Shown here: positions 1 through 7,993 of the stretch, piece after piece | Position numbering within the stretch: the first letter of the stretch is position 1 | Layout: each line of letters starts with the position of its first letter | NCBI GenBank assembly: GCA_964517665.1 | Contig: CAZFCY010000164.1 | Location: 1 to 11,102 of the forward strand | DNA length: 11,102 nucleotides | Reading direction: 5' to 3' | DNA from: Congregicoccus sp964517665 | GTDB taxonomy: Bacteria > Verrucomicrobiota > Verrucomicrobiia > Opitutales > Opitutaceae | Notes under the pieces: model-generated | What the model saw: the letters and a program-made list of their open reading frames with translations, nothing else | What the model was told of the DNA's origin: nothing | Database searches by the model: none | Position numbers and translations under genes: made by a program

Positions 1-231
1 GTAAGGGCGCAGGTCGGCGGGGCGGCAGCCGGCGGGGAACTCCCGGCCCTCGTCGACGGCGATCAGCGTGAGGACGCCGCAGGGGGGGCCGCCCGCGACG
101 ATCGAGGCGATCCGCGAGGCCGCCTTCTCGTCGAACTTGGTCGGGTAGTCGACGACCACCAGCACGCGAATTGTCGTTTCGGGTTCGGGTTCTCCCATAA
201 TGGGCGCGGTAAAGTCGCTCTCGGAACTCAT
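1..231 (-). CDS. FtsK/SpoIIIE-like ATPase fragment (partial, runs off the left edge)
   Basis: The frame gives 77 residues from an ATG at 231 to the window edge with no stop. It begins MSSESDFTAPIMG and continues with RVLVVVDYPTKFDEKAASRI, then a CGVLTLIAVD stretch and PADL. This hydrophobic strand, acidic residue, AARR-like helix and CGVxTLI pattern resembles the segment after the second Walker-type region in large FtsK/SpoIIIE-like proteins of Planctomycetes and relatives. That similarity is from memory, not a search. In those proteins the segment lies deep inside the chain, yet here an in-frame TGA lies upstream near 310 and the kinase gene ends at 444, so there is no room for the usual N-terminal half. 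It may be a shortened paralogue, a decayed remnant, or a different ATPase. In-frame GTG and TTG codons upstream of 231 are alternative starts. No clear ribosome binding site is seen. Confidence 0.45.
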   Translation of the reverse strand, partial: MSSESDFTAPIMGEPEPETTIRVLVVVDYPTKFDEKAASRIASIVAGGPPCGVLTLIAVDEGREFPAGCRPADLRPY

Positions 232-377
232 GGTGATGGCGAACGCCTGGGGGATCAATCCCGGGAGACGCTCGAACCTCACCAATCTAGCACGCCCGCC
301 CCGGCCCGACTCTCACCCGTTCGAGGGAAACTTGCCGTGCGGCGCGCCACGCCAACCACACCGGCCCGCGTCGCTGA

Positions 378-429
378 ACAAAAACCGCCACCACGATGAC
401 GCAGAGGTGGTCGCGCGCGTCCCGCGCGC
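378..429 (-). terminator. Possible terminator after the histidine kinase gene
   Basis: About 15 bases after the kinase stop, read on the minus strand, lies a GC-only hairpin (GCGCGCG, loop GGA, CGCGCGC; 413-429). It is followed by a weaker ACCAC/GTGGT stem (390-411) and then GGCGGTTTTTG, with the T run at 380-384. The T run does not directly follow the strong stem, so this is only a candidate. The rest of 232-443 shows no gene on either strand that I can support. Confidence 0.28.
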
Positions 430-443
430 GCTGAACGCCGGGC

Positions 444-2597
444 TCAGATCGAAACGGCCACGGCGACGCGGGTTCCCTGTCCGGGGGCGCTTTTGATCTC
501 GACCGTTCCGCCCAACAGATCGGCGCGTTCCCTCATGCCCACGAGGCCGAAGCTCCGGTCATCGCCGCCGGGCTGCGATCCATTCGAGAATCCCCTGCCG
601 TCGTCCTCCACGGCGAGGCGCACGGCCCGCCCGTCGAATGCCAGCGTGACGTCGATGCGGGTGGGCGCGGCGTGGTGGCACGCGTTGGTGATCGCCTCCT
701 GGCCGATGCGCAGGAGGTTGTTTTCGACCACGGGTGGAAGACGCCGGCGCGCCCCTTCGACGCGCATGTTCGGCGTCGCTCCCGTGCCTTCGGTCAAGCG
801 CGTCAGGATGCCTTCCAGCGCTTCGCCCAGATCGCCTGTTTCCAGGACGTGGGAGCGCATGTTCCAGATGGACTCGCGCGCCTCGGCCAGCGCGGCGCGG
901 GCGAGCTTGTGCGCGGAGCCGAGATGCTGGCGGGCGGAGGCGCTGATCTCCGCGGCATGCGTCCGGGCCAGCTCGAGTTGCACGGAAATGGCGCCGAGGC
1001 TTTGCGACAGCGTGTCGTGAATCTCGCGCGCCACGCGATTGCGCTCATTGAGGATCGCGGCGAACTCGGTTTCCGCCATCGCGCGGCGATGCTCCTGATC
1101 CTTCAGCCGCCGCCGCGAGGCGAGCATGACAGCCGCGACGGTTCCCATGGCGACGGCGAGAAAACCGGAGAGAACCCACACGACCCGCTCCGCGTTCCAC
1201 CACGGCGGCGGCTGGATCACGAGCACATCCGCCGGCGAACGAAGGAGGAGTTGAAACGAAGTCGGCTCCCACAACCCGCCGAGCGGCCCGACGCCGTCCG
1301 TGATGACCGAGCACACGCCGGAAACGCGGACCACGCCTCCCGGCTGCCAGTCCGCGAGCGGCGGCGCATCCTCGGGCAGATCCATGTGCGCGCGGACCGA
1401 CACGTCGCGCCAGTCCAGCGTGATCACCACGCTGTCGGAGAAGCGACGCACCTCCGCGAGGCGAGCCTCGAGCTGGACGAGGTCGGCGTCATTCAAAAAC
1501 GCGCTCGAAACATCCGTCAGCGCGTGCGGCGCGGGGGCGGATTGCGACGACAGTTTTCGGAACACCGCGTCCTCCAGCACGGCGCTATATTCACCCAACG
1601 CGGGAAAACCGAGCACATCGACTTCGTCTCCCGGCCGGAGCGCCTCGAGTTGTGTCGTCTCCACGCGCAAACTGTTCTCCCGATCGCGGATCCAAAGGGC
1701 CGTGCCCGGCCGATGGTGAAGCACGATGCCGCGGACGCGCACGCGATGGCCCTGCCTCGTCGTGAGTTGTTCGAAGCGCAGCAGGGTGGAGACCGGGCGG
1801 GTCTCGCCGCTGAAGGGCCGCTCCGGCGGGGGGCTTGTCACCACGAGTTCGACGCCGCGGGGCACCTGCAGGAAGGGGCGGACGAACTGCCGGTTGTGAT
1901 TGTGCAGGTTGAAACACAATCCCCGCACGCGCACTTCGGCGTCGACCAGATCCTCGGGATCGAACGCGCCGGCGGTGAACTCGACGATCACGTGCGCGCT
2001 GCCGGAGGCCAGCTTCATCTTAACTTTCGAGCCCGCGCCCGCATGGTCTGGCGACGGCGCCGCGTAGCGCGTTCCGGGAGGCGGCGGGCCGCTGTCACCC
2101 GGCGCCTTCGGTTCCACGCTGCGCACGATGCCGGAGGTCTCGATCCACTTGGCGTCCATCTGCCCGGCGTCGAATTGATCGAGGGGAACCTGGATCGGCT
2201 CGGGGATCCGTCCGCGCCCGATCCGGCGGATGTCGTGCGCCACGACATAGGGGGCAAAGCCGCCCGGGTCGCTCACGCCTTCGATCTCGAGCAGATCGCC
2301 CCGTTCCAGCTTCGCCACGAGATGAGCCGGCCCCTGGATATAGATGCCTTCCGTTTCGTCCAGGATCATGAAGGCAATGCCCGGAGGATCGGCTTCGCCC
2401 ATGAAAACACCGCGAAGACGCGCCGGAACCGCGCGGCGCGCCTCCTCCTCCGTCAACGCGCGCACTTGCGCCGCCGTGGTGAGCACGGCGGGCTCCGGCG
2501 GCGTGTTTGCCCGCAGGCAAGGCGCGCCCAAAGCCAGGCACGCCATCAGCGCCAGGACGGAGCGGGGTTGGGGTCGTGAGCGGAACGAATCGATCAT
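444..2597 (-). CDS. Membrane sensor histidine kinase, NarL/DesK (HisKA_3) class, with large periplasmic sensor
   Basis: 717 residues. An N-terminal signal or anchor segment (about 12-30) leads into a periplasmic part of about 440 residues. It contains at least four stretches that read like repeated beta-rich, OB-fold-like modules (about 42-130, 135-250, 269-350, 362-460), each carrying phrases such as VRLRGVF, VRVRGIV or VRVSGVC. A single transmembrane helix follows at about 471-493. The cytoplasmic kinase has the HisKA_3 dimerisation box with REIHDTLSQSLG (phospho-acceptor His527), the N-box RIGQEAITNACHHA (Asn638), the G1 box EDDGRGF (664-670) and the G2 box FGLVGMRERADLLGG (683-697). All catalytic motifs look intact. 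Kinases of this class normally phosphorylate LuxR/NarL-type response regulators, but none is encoded in the window. The gene lies 139 bases downstream of the TonB receptor on the same strand and may be co-transcribed with it. The signal sensed is unknown. The start has only a weak GGCGAG directly before the ATG. Confidence 0.92.
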   Translation of the reverse strand: MIDSFRSRPQPRSVLALMACLALGAPCLRANTPPEPAVLTTAAQVRALTEEEARRAVPARLRGVFMGEADPPGIAFMILDETEGIYIQGPAHLVAKLERGDLLEIEGVSDPGGFAPYVVAHDIRRIGRGRIPEPIQVPLDQFDAGQMDAKWIETSGIVRSVEPKAPGDSGPPPPGTRYAAPSPDHAGAGSKVKMKLASGSAHVIVEFTAGAFDPEDLVDAEVRVRGLCFNLHNHNRQFVRPFLQVPRGVELVVTSPPPERPFSGETRPVSTLLRFEQLTTRQGHRVRVRGIVLHHRPGTALWIRDRENSLRVETTQLEALRPGDEVDVLGFPALGEYSAVLEDAVFRKLSSQSAPAPHALTDVSSAFLNDADLVQLEARLAEVRRFSDSVVITLDWRDVSVRAHMDLPEDAPPLADWQPGGVVRVSGVCSVITDGVGPLGGLWEPTSFQLLLRSPADVLVIQPPPWWNAERVVWVLSGFLAVAMGTVAAVMLASRRRLKDQEHRRAMAETEFAAILNERNRVAREIHDTLSQSLGAISVQLELARTHAAEISASARQHLGSAHKLARAALAEARESIWNMRSHVLETGDLGEALEGILTRLTEGTGATPNMRVEGARRRLPPVVENNLLRIGQEAITNACHHAAPTRIDVTLAFDGRAVRLAVEDDGRGFSNGSQPGGDDRSFGLVGMRERADLLGGTVEIKSAPGQGTRVAVAVSI

Positions 2598-2657
2598 CTC
2601 GCCATAACGTCGGCGCCGAGGATGACCGCGCCCGCGCCGGTTGGCAAAACGCGAATG

Positions 2658-2701
2658 CCGCCAGCCGTCGAAAGCGGCGATGAATCGCCGCTCTCTGGCG
2701 G
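2658..2701. repeat. Nested palindromic repeat between receptor and kinase genes
   Basis: The core AGCGGCGAT-GA-ATCGCCGCT (2673-2692) is a perfect inverted repeat. It is enclosed by a second perfect pair, CCGCCAG (2658-2664) and CTGGCGG (2695-2701). The core recurs twice at 9894-9968, so it belongs to an interspersed repeat family. It begins 36 bases after the receptor stop codon, so the hairpin may also slow or end receptor transcription, although no long T run follows. Confidence 0.75.
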
Positions 2702-2736
2702 GACGCGCCGCGCGCGCCCCGCCATCCGTCGAACGC

Positions 2737-5700
2737 TCAGAACCTGAAGGTGTTCGTCAGGCTCCAGGTCGTCTCGCCCGGGATGCGCGCCTGCGCGATC
2801 GTGCCATCCGGGTTGGACTGGATCGGTATCAGTTTGTCGCTCGAGAAAAGGTTGCGCGCATTGAGCTGGATCTCCCAGGTGACGCGCTCGTTGAGCTTGC
2901 GCCGGTAGCCCACCCACGCGTCGTAATTCGTCTCGCTCGGCCCATAAATGGGACTGCCCACGTCCGTCGCCCAGATGCCGGCATCGGGGTTGTATAGCGG
3001 GTAATAGCCAATCGCCGTCTCGTCCTGCCAGCGGACGGCGCCGCCGATGTTGACGGCCTTGAGCGGCCCCGTGCTGAACGTGTAGTTCGTCACGAAGTTG
3101 AAGCGCCACTTGCGCAGTTCGCTTACGGCCTTGCCGTCCGCGGCGAGCGCATTCGCGTACGGTCCATATACATTCTGCATCATGCGCCCGCCGAAGGTGT
3201 CCTGCTCGGATGAATAGGTGGTGTTGCCGCCCCAGTGGCGGAGGTCGGCGAAACCGTCGATCGTCCAGTAGTCCAACTGGCTCGGTCCTCCCGGGTTGTT
3301 GTCATAGCCGTCGAACCAGAGGTCCCGGTTCGCCTCGATGAAGGCGGCCCAATCGGGCAGGATGTTGGCGCGCACGGCCGAAATGCGGGCGGCGTTGAAG
3401 GTCAGGCGCCAGGCCGGAGTGGGATTGGCCGTGAGTTCGATCTCGACGCCCCTCGAGACAAGGTCGTTGGTCAGCTTCTGGCCGGCGGGCGAGGACTCGC
3501 CCCAGATGCGGAAATCGTCGCCGGTGATCTTCCCGAACTGTTGGGCCGCCACCCAGGTCGGATCGAGCGGGCGGAGCCACTCGGCGTCCGTGCGCGCGGC
3601 AAACCAGGCCTGGCGATAGGCCAGTTCCTGCTCGTCGAGAGGCGGAGCCAGATGGGGCGATCCGGTTTCGGGATTGATCGTGCCCTGCGCGACGTAGTCG
3701 GGAGATCCGGGCACGGCCGCGCGGCGGATGCGCAGGGGCTCGTTGACGAGCGTGCCGAGCTGGGCTTCCCAGTCCGCCGGAAGCGGCTGGCCGGCGACGG
3801 CCGCGTCGTAGCCGTCGCCGAAGAACCACTTGTTCACCAGCCTCTCGGGCGCGGTTTGAGGCCCGCTGCCCGACGCCCAGGTCTCCATCGCCAGCGTATT
3901 CATGGTGCGGACGACTCCGCCTTTGGCCCAGAATATCATGCCGTAAGGATCGGCCAGTTGCGTGTTTTTCTGGGTGGTTTTGAACCAGTTCACGCGCAGG
4001 GAGGCCTTGTTCTCGAACGCGGTGACGAGAAAGCCGTAGTCCCTGGTTTCACCCGAGGGGGCGTCGAACTGGTTGCCGTTGACATCCGAGCCGACGTCCG
4101 AGGGGCGGAAGCTGTTGGAGTCGTTATAAGTCAGGCTGAGGTCGATGCCGCCGGGCAGCCTTTGTCCGAAGAGGTCGAGGATCCGATTGGTGTGCAGCAC
4201 CACACCCCAGGTGCGCCGCTGCTCGTCCGCCAGGAGCGGCCTGACGCCTTCGTAATTCCACTCGGAGCTATAGGGTTGCGGCGTGCCGAACGCGTCCCTG
4301 ACGAGGTTCGACGGCTTGTCCCAGCGCTCGTATTTGTCTTTGCGCCAGCCGAAGAGCGGAACGATGGCGTCGTTCAGCAGCTTGCCCTGCCAGACAAAGA
4401 CGGTCGAGTCCGTCTCGTCGAATCCCCGGGAGGCGCCTGTATAGAGGTTGTCGAGGTCATCGCGCCAGTTCAGTATATTGACGTCGGCATTGTGCCAGGT
4501 CGACGTGTTGTTGTCCCAGACCAGGGTGTNNNNNNNNNNGTGTTGTTGGAGGCGCCGGGCGCATGGATGGTCGTGATCCCCTGAATGGCCGGGGCCGGAA
4601 CGGCGCCGAAGCTCGGAACATCCATCAGGCTGTCGCCGATATAGTGAAGCCCCCACCACCCCTGATGGCCGGAGGAACCCAGAAACGGGATGCCGTAGCT
4701 GTTCGCATCCCAGGCATAAAGGTTGAAGTTGCGGCTGAAGTTCTCGTAGCGCTGGTTGGAGACGACGCCCGTGAACGTCTGTTCGCCGAAAATCCTGCTG
4801 AGGACATGGTCGCGCCCCACGCGGTCGCCGATATCGAGTTTGTAATAGGCCGTGGCCCGCCACGCCTCGCGGTTTTCCTTGGTTGTATTGCCGGAGGTCG
4901 GGCTGACGATGTAGGGCCGGCCGACATCCGGATTGGCGGAACCGTCGCGCAGGGTGGCGTTGACATCGACCGAGACGCGGCTCGTGGCGATCGCGTTGGC
5001 CCACCCGGAGCGGTAGCTCTCCTGGTAATAGCCCGCGTTGATGCCGAGGCGGCCGTCGAGGTATGTCTGCGTGACGGAGAGGTCGATCGAGTCGAAGTTG
5101 TTCCATTCCTCCTTGTTCGGCCCCTGGATCGTCCGGTCGATGAAGGCCAGCGGGCCATCGAGAATCATCTGGGTGGGCCAGAGACTGGAGCCAAAGCCGC
5201 CAAAGGTGTTGCCGGTCGAATGCTCGTAATCGCTGATGAGCCGCGAGACGAGCGGGTTGTTGGCGAAGAACTGGGCGGTGTTCCTGTTCCAGGGGCCCGT
5301 CCCTCCTTCGTCCAGATTCGGATTCGTCACGCCGCTGAGACCGCCCCAGGGTTCGCCGTCCCGCTGACGGTAGGCATCCAGGCTGCCGTTGCCGATCGCG
5401 CCCGTGGCGGGGTTTTGATAGATCGTGGCGGGGGAGCTGTTCCACCAGTCGCGCGCGGGAGCGCCCGCGAAGTAGTGCGACAGCTCGCGATGCTGCGTGC
5501 CGTCCGGCGCCGTGGGGACGCCGTTGCTGGTCAGCGGATCGTACATCAGGTACTGGTTCAGCGGCCCGAACCAGTTCGAGATGAAGTCGCTGCCGGTGAC
5601 CGCGATGGGCCGGTTCGCGTCGATCCTGCCGGACTCGCCCTTTATATCAATCTGGGTATATACACTGTCGGAGAGCCTGGGCTGCCAGCGGAGCGCGGCA

Positions 5701-6482
5701 TAGATCCGCTTGTCGTGGTTGAAGGTGAAGTCCTGCCGGTACTCCGCTTCGTCGTTGAGGCCGATGACGCGAAGGCCGAGCTGGTCCTTGATCAGCGGCA
5801 CGTTCGCATCCACCACCTCCCGGTGCGACCCGTAGCTGCCGAAGCGGACCTGCGCCTCCCCGCCGAATTTATCCAGGCTGGGATCCTTGAGCGTGTTGTT
5901 GATGATGCCCGCGGGGCTGCCGAGGCCGAAAAGGATGGAATTGGGGCCGCGCTGGATGTCGACGCGGGAGGTGTTGTACGCATCCATCGGAATGTCCGTG
6001 GCGAAGAAGTTGCGCGTCAGGTCGGCGGTGTCGAGGCCGCGCACGCGGGTGCCGCTCTGGGGGTTGGCGAGCATCTGGTTGCGGTAGCCGTTGTCGTCGG
6101 CGTTGCCGCCATAGTAGTTGCCGCCAATGCCCCCGACTTCCGTGCTGGTTGTATAGACCAGCAGATCCTGCAGGTTGGTCGATCCGGTGTCCTTCAGGAA
6201 CTCAGGGGTGACGACGGAAATGGCCGAGGCCACATCGCGAAGCTGTGTATTGAGGCGCGAACCGGCGAGAGACGAGGTCGCGGCGTATCCGGTGTCCGCG
6301 CCCGTGACGACTTCGAACGGGGTAAGGACGATCGTCTCCTCTTCAGCGTCCTGGCCGGCGCCAGGCGCCACGGCCTGGCCTGGCAACGCTATCGGGATCC
6401 ATGCGGCCAGAGCGGCAGGCGCGAGGATCCTCGTCAGGCGGAGCGGACTGCAGCCACCCCATTTCATTCGGTTGGTTTTCAT
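2737..6482 (-). CDS. TonB-dependent outer-membrane receptor (interrupted by an assembly gap)
   Basis: This protein forms a 22-strand-type outer-membrane barrel with a plug and imports a ligand using TonB/ExbBD energy. From MKTNRMKW at 6482 there is a basic then hydrophobic signal peptide (about 1-38), a TonB-box-like ETIVLTPFEV (49-58), and a plug beginning GYAATSSLAGSRLN. The plug contains the conserved RVDIQRGPNSILFGLGSPAG (173-192). The barrel ends in aromatic TNTFRF, as expected for outer-membrane insertion. Ten Ns at 4530-4539 split the gene: the N-terminal half lies in one minus-strand frame (6482 to 4540) and the C-terminal half in another (4529 to 2737). Overlapping the two contig ends by 4 bases gives one frame of 1,243 residues, a size common in Opitutaceae. 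An upstream in-frame ATG at 6500 (MIALRTMK) is an alternative start; neither has a clear Shine-Dalgarno. The ligand is unknown, but the divergent sugar-acid enzymes suggest a saccharide or derivative. Confidence 0.93.
4530..4539. other. Assembly gap (10 Ns) inside the receptor gene
   Basis: Ten Ns interrupt the receptor. The left flank ends in CCAGGGTGT and the right flank begins GTGTTGTTGG, so both ends share GTGT. The nominal gap length of 10 breaks the reading frame. True lengths of 8, 5, 2 or an overlap of 4 restore it. The 10-N run is therefore best read as a placeholder and not a real 10-base spacer. Confidence 0.97.
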
Positions 6483-6737
6483 GGTTCGTAGCGCGATCAT
6501 TTTTTGACTGGGCTTGGTTGGAGGGGGATGAAATGCGAACCAGCGCGGGCCTGATGGGCTCGAAGCGCGCTTTTGCGCGATGGAACACCGGCGGGGTCGG
6601 GCAGGTTTCAGGAGGGGAGCACAGGTCGATGATACAAGTCGTGAGCCACCCGCGAAGCTTCCGGAGCCGCGGAGCAGGGCAGCAGGGGTTTGTCGAGGTA
6701 TCGGCCTCAGGATAGCCACGGGCGGCGGCTCGCGCCA

Positions 6738-6753
6738 TCACCCAATCGGGTGA
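6738..6753. promoter_or_regulatory. Candidate operator, TCACCC-AATC-GGGTGA dyad
   Basis: The 16-base TCACCCAATCGGGTGA is an inverted repeat with perfect 6-base arms. Read as 7-base half sites it is TCACCCA-AT-CGGGTGA, two inverted TCACCCR heptamers separated by 2 bases. This is the same geometry as the 7-2-7 sites of NarL-family response regulators. It lies between the divergent receptor and dehydrogenase genes, and a kinase of the class that pairs with NarL-type regulators is encoded nearby. The link to that family is inference. Confidence 0.4.
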
Positions 6754-6776
6754 ATCTCCCCTGGCGCCCCCAAAGA

Positions 6777-6806
6777 CGATGTATCGATCATCGGAATTAT
6801 TTCCGG
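6777..6806. promoter_or_regulatory. Two further small dyads in the AT-rich island
   Basis: CGATG-N7-CATCG (6777-6793) is followed closely by CGGAA-TTAT-TTCCG (6792-6805). Both are perfect 5-base inverted repeats and they share two bases. They are short enough to arise by chance, but they cluster with the longer dyad 24 bases away and sit in the least GC-rich part of the divergent region, where regulator sites would be expected. Confidence 0.25.
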
Positions 6807-6957
6807 ACGGCATGCAGCGCGACGTGATCGAGTTCAACGCAACGCGCCCCAACGCGCGCAAGTCGGTCTCGCTCCGGCTCGAGGCCGCGCCCGCGGGCCA
6901 GGATGGCCGCAGTGGGCCTTTGACTTGCGCCGCGGGCCGCGCCATCACCTTCGGCGC

Positions 6958-7992
6958 ATGATTGCTGTCGTCAAAACCGCCCCGGGACGCGGCCACGTGG
7001 AGTTGCGCGAGGTGCCGGAACCGGAGCCGGCGGAAAACCAGGTGAAACTCGAGATCGCGCACTGCGGCATCTGCGGGACCGATCTCCATGTGCTTCACGA
7101 CACGTTTCGCAATTTCCCGCCGGTCATCCTTGGACACGAGTTCGTCGGGCGCGTGGTCGGGGAAGGCGCCGGCGCGCGCGGGAGCGCCGATCCGGCGGCG
7201 CGCTATGCCGTGCTCGGCGCGACCGCGGTGACGTGCGGACGGTGCCGTTATTGCCGCAGCGGCGACTTCATGTTTTGCGCGGAACGCCGCGGCATGGGCC
7301 ACGGGGTGCACGGCGCGTTCGCGCGCTACGCCTGCGTGCGGCCGGACCAGCTTTTCCGACTCGACGACGATCTTCCCGACGAGGAGGGCGCGCTGGTCGA
7401 GCCGCTCGCGGCGGCGGTTCACGCGGTCGCGGAAGTCACCGACGTGCGCCCGGGCGACGTCGCGCTCGTGTCAGGTCCGGGGCCGATCGGGATGCTTTGC
7501 CTGCTCGTGCTCGCGCAGCAGGGCATCAAGACCCTCGTGGCCGGGACCAGCGCCGATGCCGGCCGGCTCGCGCTCGCGCGGCAGTTCGGCGCGGCGCGGG
7601 TGATCGATGTGCAGAAGGAAAACCTGCTCGACGCCGTCCTCGCCGAGACGGGCGGCGCCGGCGTGGACGTCGCGTTTGAAGTCGCGGGCGTGGCCGCCTC
7701 CGCCACCGCGTGCCTCGACGCGCTGCGACCGCTCGGGCGTTATACACAAGTCGGGCATTTCGGGCGCGACATCACGGCGCCGTTCGACCGCATCGGTTTT
7801 CGCCAGCTTCGCGTCGCCGGCTCGGTCGGCTACACGGCCGACACCTGGACGCGCGCGATGCGTCTCATCGCGCAAGGGCTGAAGCCGAGCCGCATCGTCA
7901 CGCACCGCCTGCCGCTCGAGCGCTGGCGCGAAGGCTTCGATCTGTTTGAACGCAAGGAGGCTCTCAAGGTCCTCCTCCAACCCTCCGCCTGA
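6958..7992 (+). CDS. Zinc-dependent medium-chain alcohol/polyol dehydrogenase (MDR family)
   Basis: 344 residues, the usual length for this family of NAD(P)-dependent alcohol, polyol and sugar dehydrogenases. Catalytic zinc ligands are visible in CGICGTDLH (Cys39) and GHEF (His60, Glu61). The structural zinc loop has four cysteines at 93, 96, 99 and 107 (CGRCRYCRSGDFMFC). The nucleotide-binding fold carries SGPGPIGML (172-180). The best general match is the threonine/iditol/galactonate dehydrogenase-like group; the exact substrate cannot be read from the sequence. The start MIAVVKT was chosen because MDR proteins begin here; the frame remains open upstream to an earlier ATG at 6925, which adds only arginine-rich residues. 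The GDRV motif that normally precedes the structural zinc loop is replaced by AARYAV. The gene heads a plus-strand set with only one base before the next gene. A cytoplasmic oxidation step in sugar or sugar-acid catabolism is likely. Confidence 0.9.
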   Translation: MIAVVKTAPGRGHVELREVPEPEPAENQVKLEIAHCGICGTDLHVLHDTFRNFPPVILGHEFVGRVVGEGAGARGSADPAARYAVLGATAVTCGRCRYCRSGDFMFCAERRGMGHGVHGAFARYACVRPDQLFRLDDDLPDEEGALVEPLAAAVHAVAEVTDVRPGDVALVSGPGPIGMLCLLVLAQQGIKTLVAGTSADAGRLALARQFGAARVIDVQKENLLDAVLAETGGAGVDVAFEVAGVAASATACLDALRPLGRYTQVGHFGRDITAPFDRIGFRQLRVAGSVGYTADTWTRAMRLIAQGLKPSRIVTHRLPLERWREGFDLFERKEALKVLLQPSA

Positions 7993-7993
7993 A

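Larger units (their letters stand above)
6483..6957. promoter_or_regulatory. Divergent intergenic region between receptor and catabolic genes
   Basis: This 475-base stretch lies between the start of the receptor (minus strand) and the start of the dehydrogenase operon (plus strand), so it should hold promoters for both. It includes a relatively AT-rich island at about 6777-6802 in otherwise GC-rich DNA and three dyad symmetries at 6738-6806, listed separately. I could not assign convincing -35/-10 pairs. No gene is convincing here, although a 49-codon plus-strand frame (6812-6961) overlaps the dehydrogenase start. Confidence 0.6.

Noticed and set aside
672..2579. Long plus-strand frame (635 codons) opposite the histidine kinase
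   Set aside because: Its product is arginine/histidine-rich low-complexity sequence; the minus-strand frame has complete kinase motifs. GC-rich DNA commonly leaves antisense frames open.
4505..4548. Biological programmed frameshift in the receptor
   Set aside because: The frame change coincides exactly with a run of Ns, so an artificial gap length is the simpler explanation.
4540..5445. Upstream extension of the C-terminal receptor frame beyond the gap
   Set aside because: It is glutamine/arginine-rich and overlaps the true N-terminal receptor frame; it is a shadow created by the gap-induced frame change.
3235..6491. Two long plus-strand frames opposite the TonB receptor (3235-4584 and 4563-6491)
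   Set aside because: They mirror the receptor codons and show no recognisable motif; the receptor frame has signal peptide, plug and barrel end.
6343..7422. 359-codon minus-strand frame across the divergent region and the MDR gene
   Set aside because: No recognisable domain, and it overlaps a well-supported dehydrogenase and the receptor start on other frames.
7230..7692. Extra plus- and minus-strand frames inside the MDR gene
   Set aside because: Arginine/alanine-rich shadows of a gene with intact zinc and cofactor motifs.
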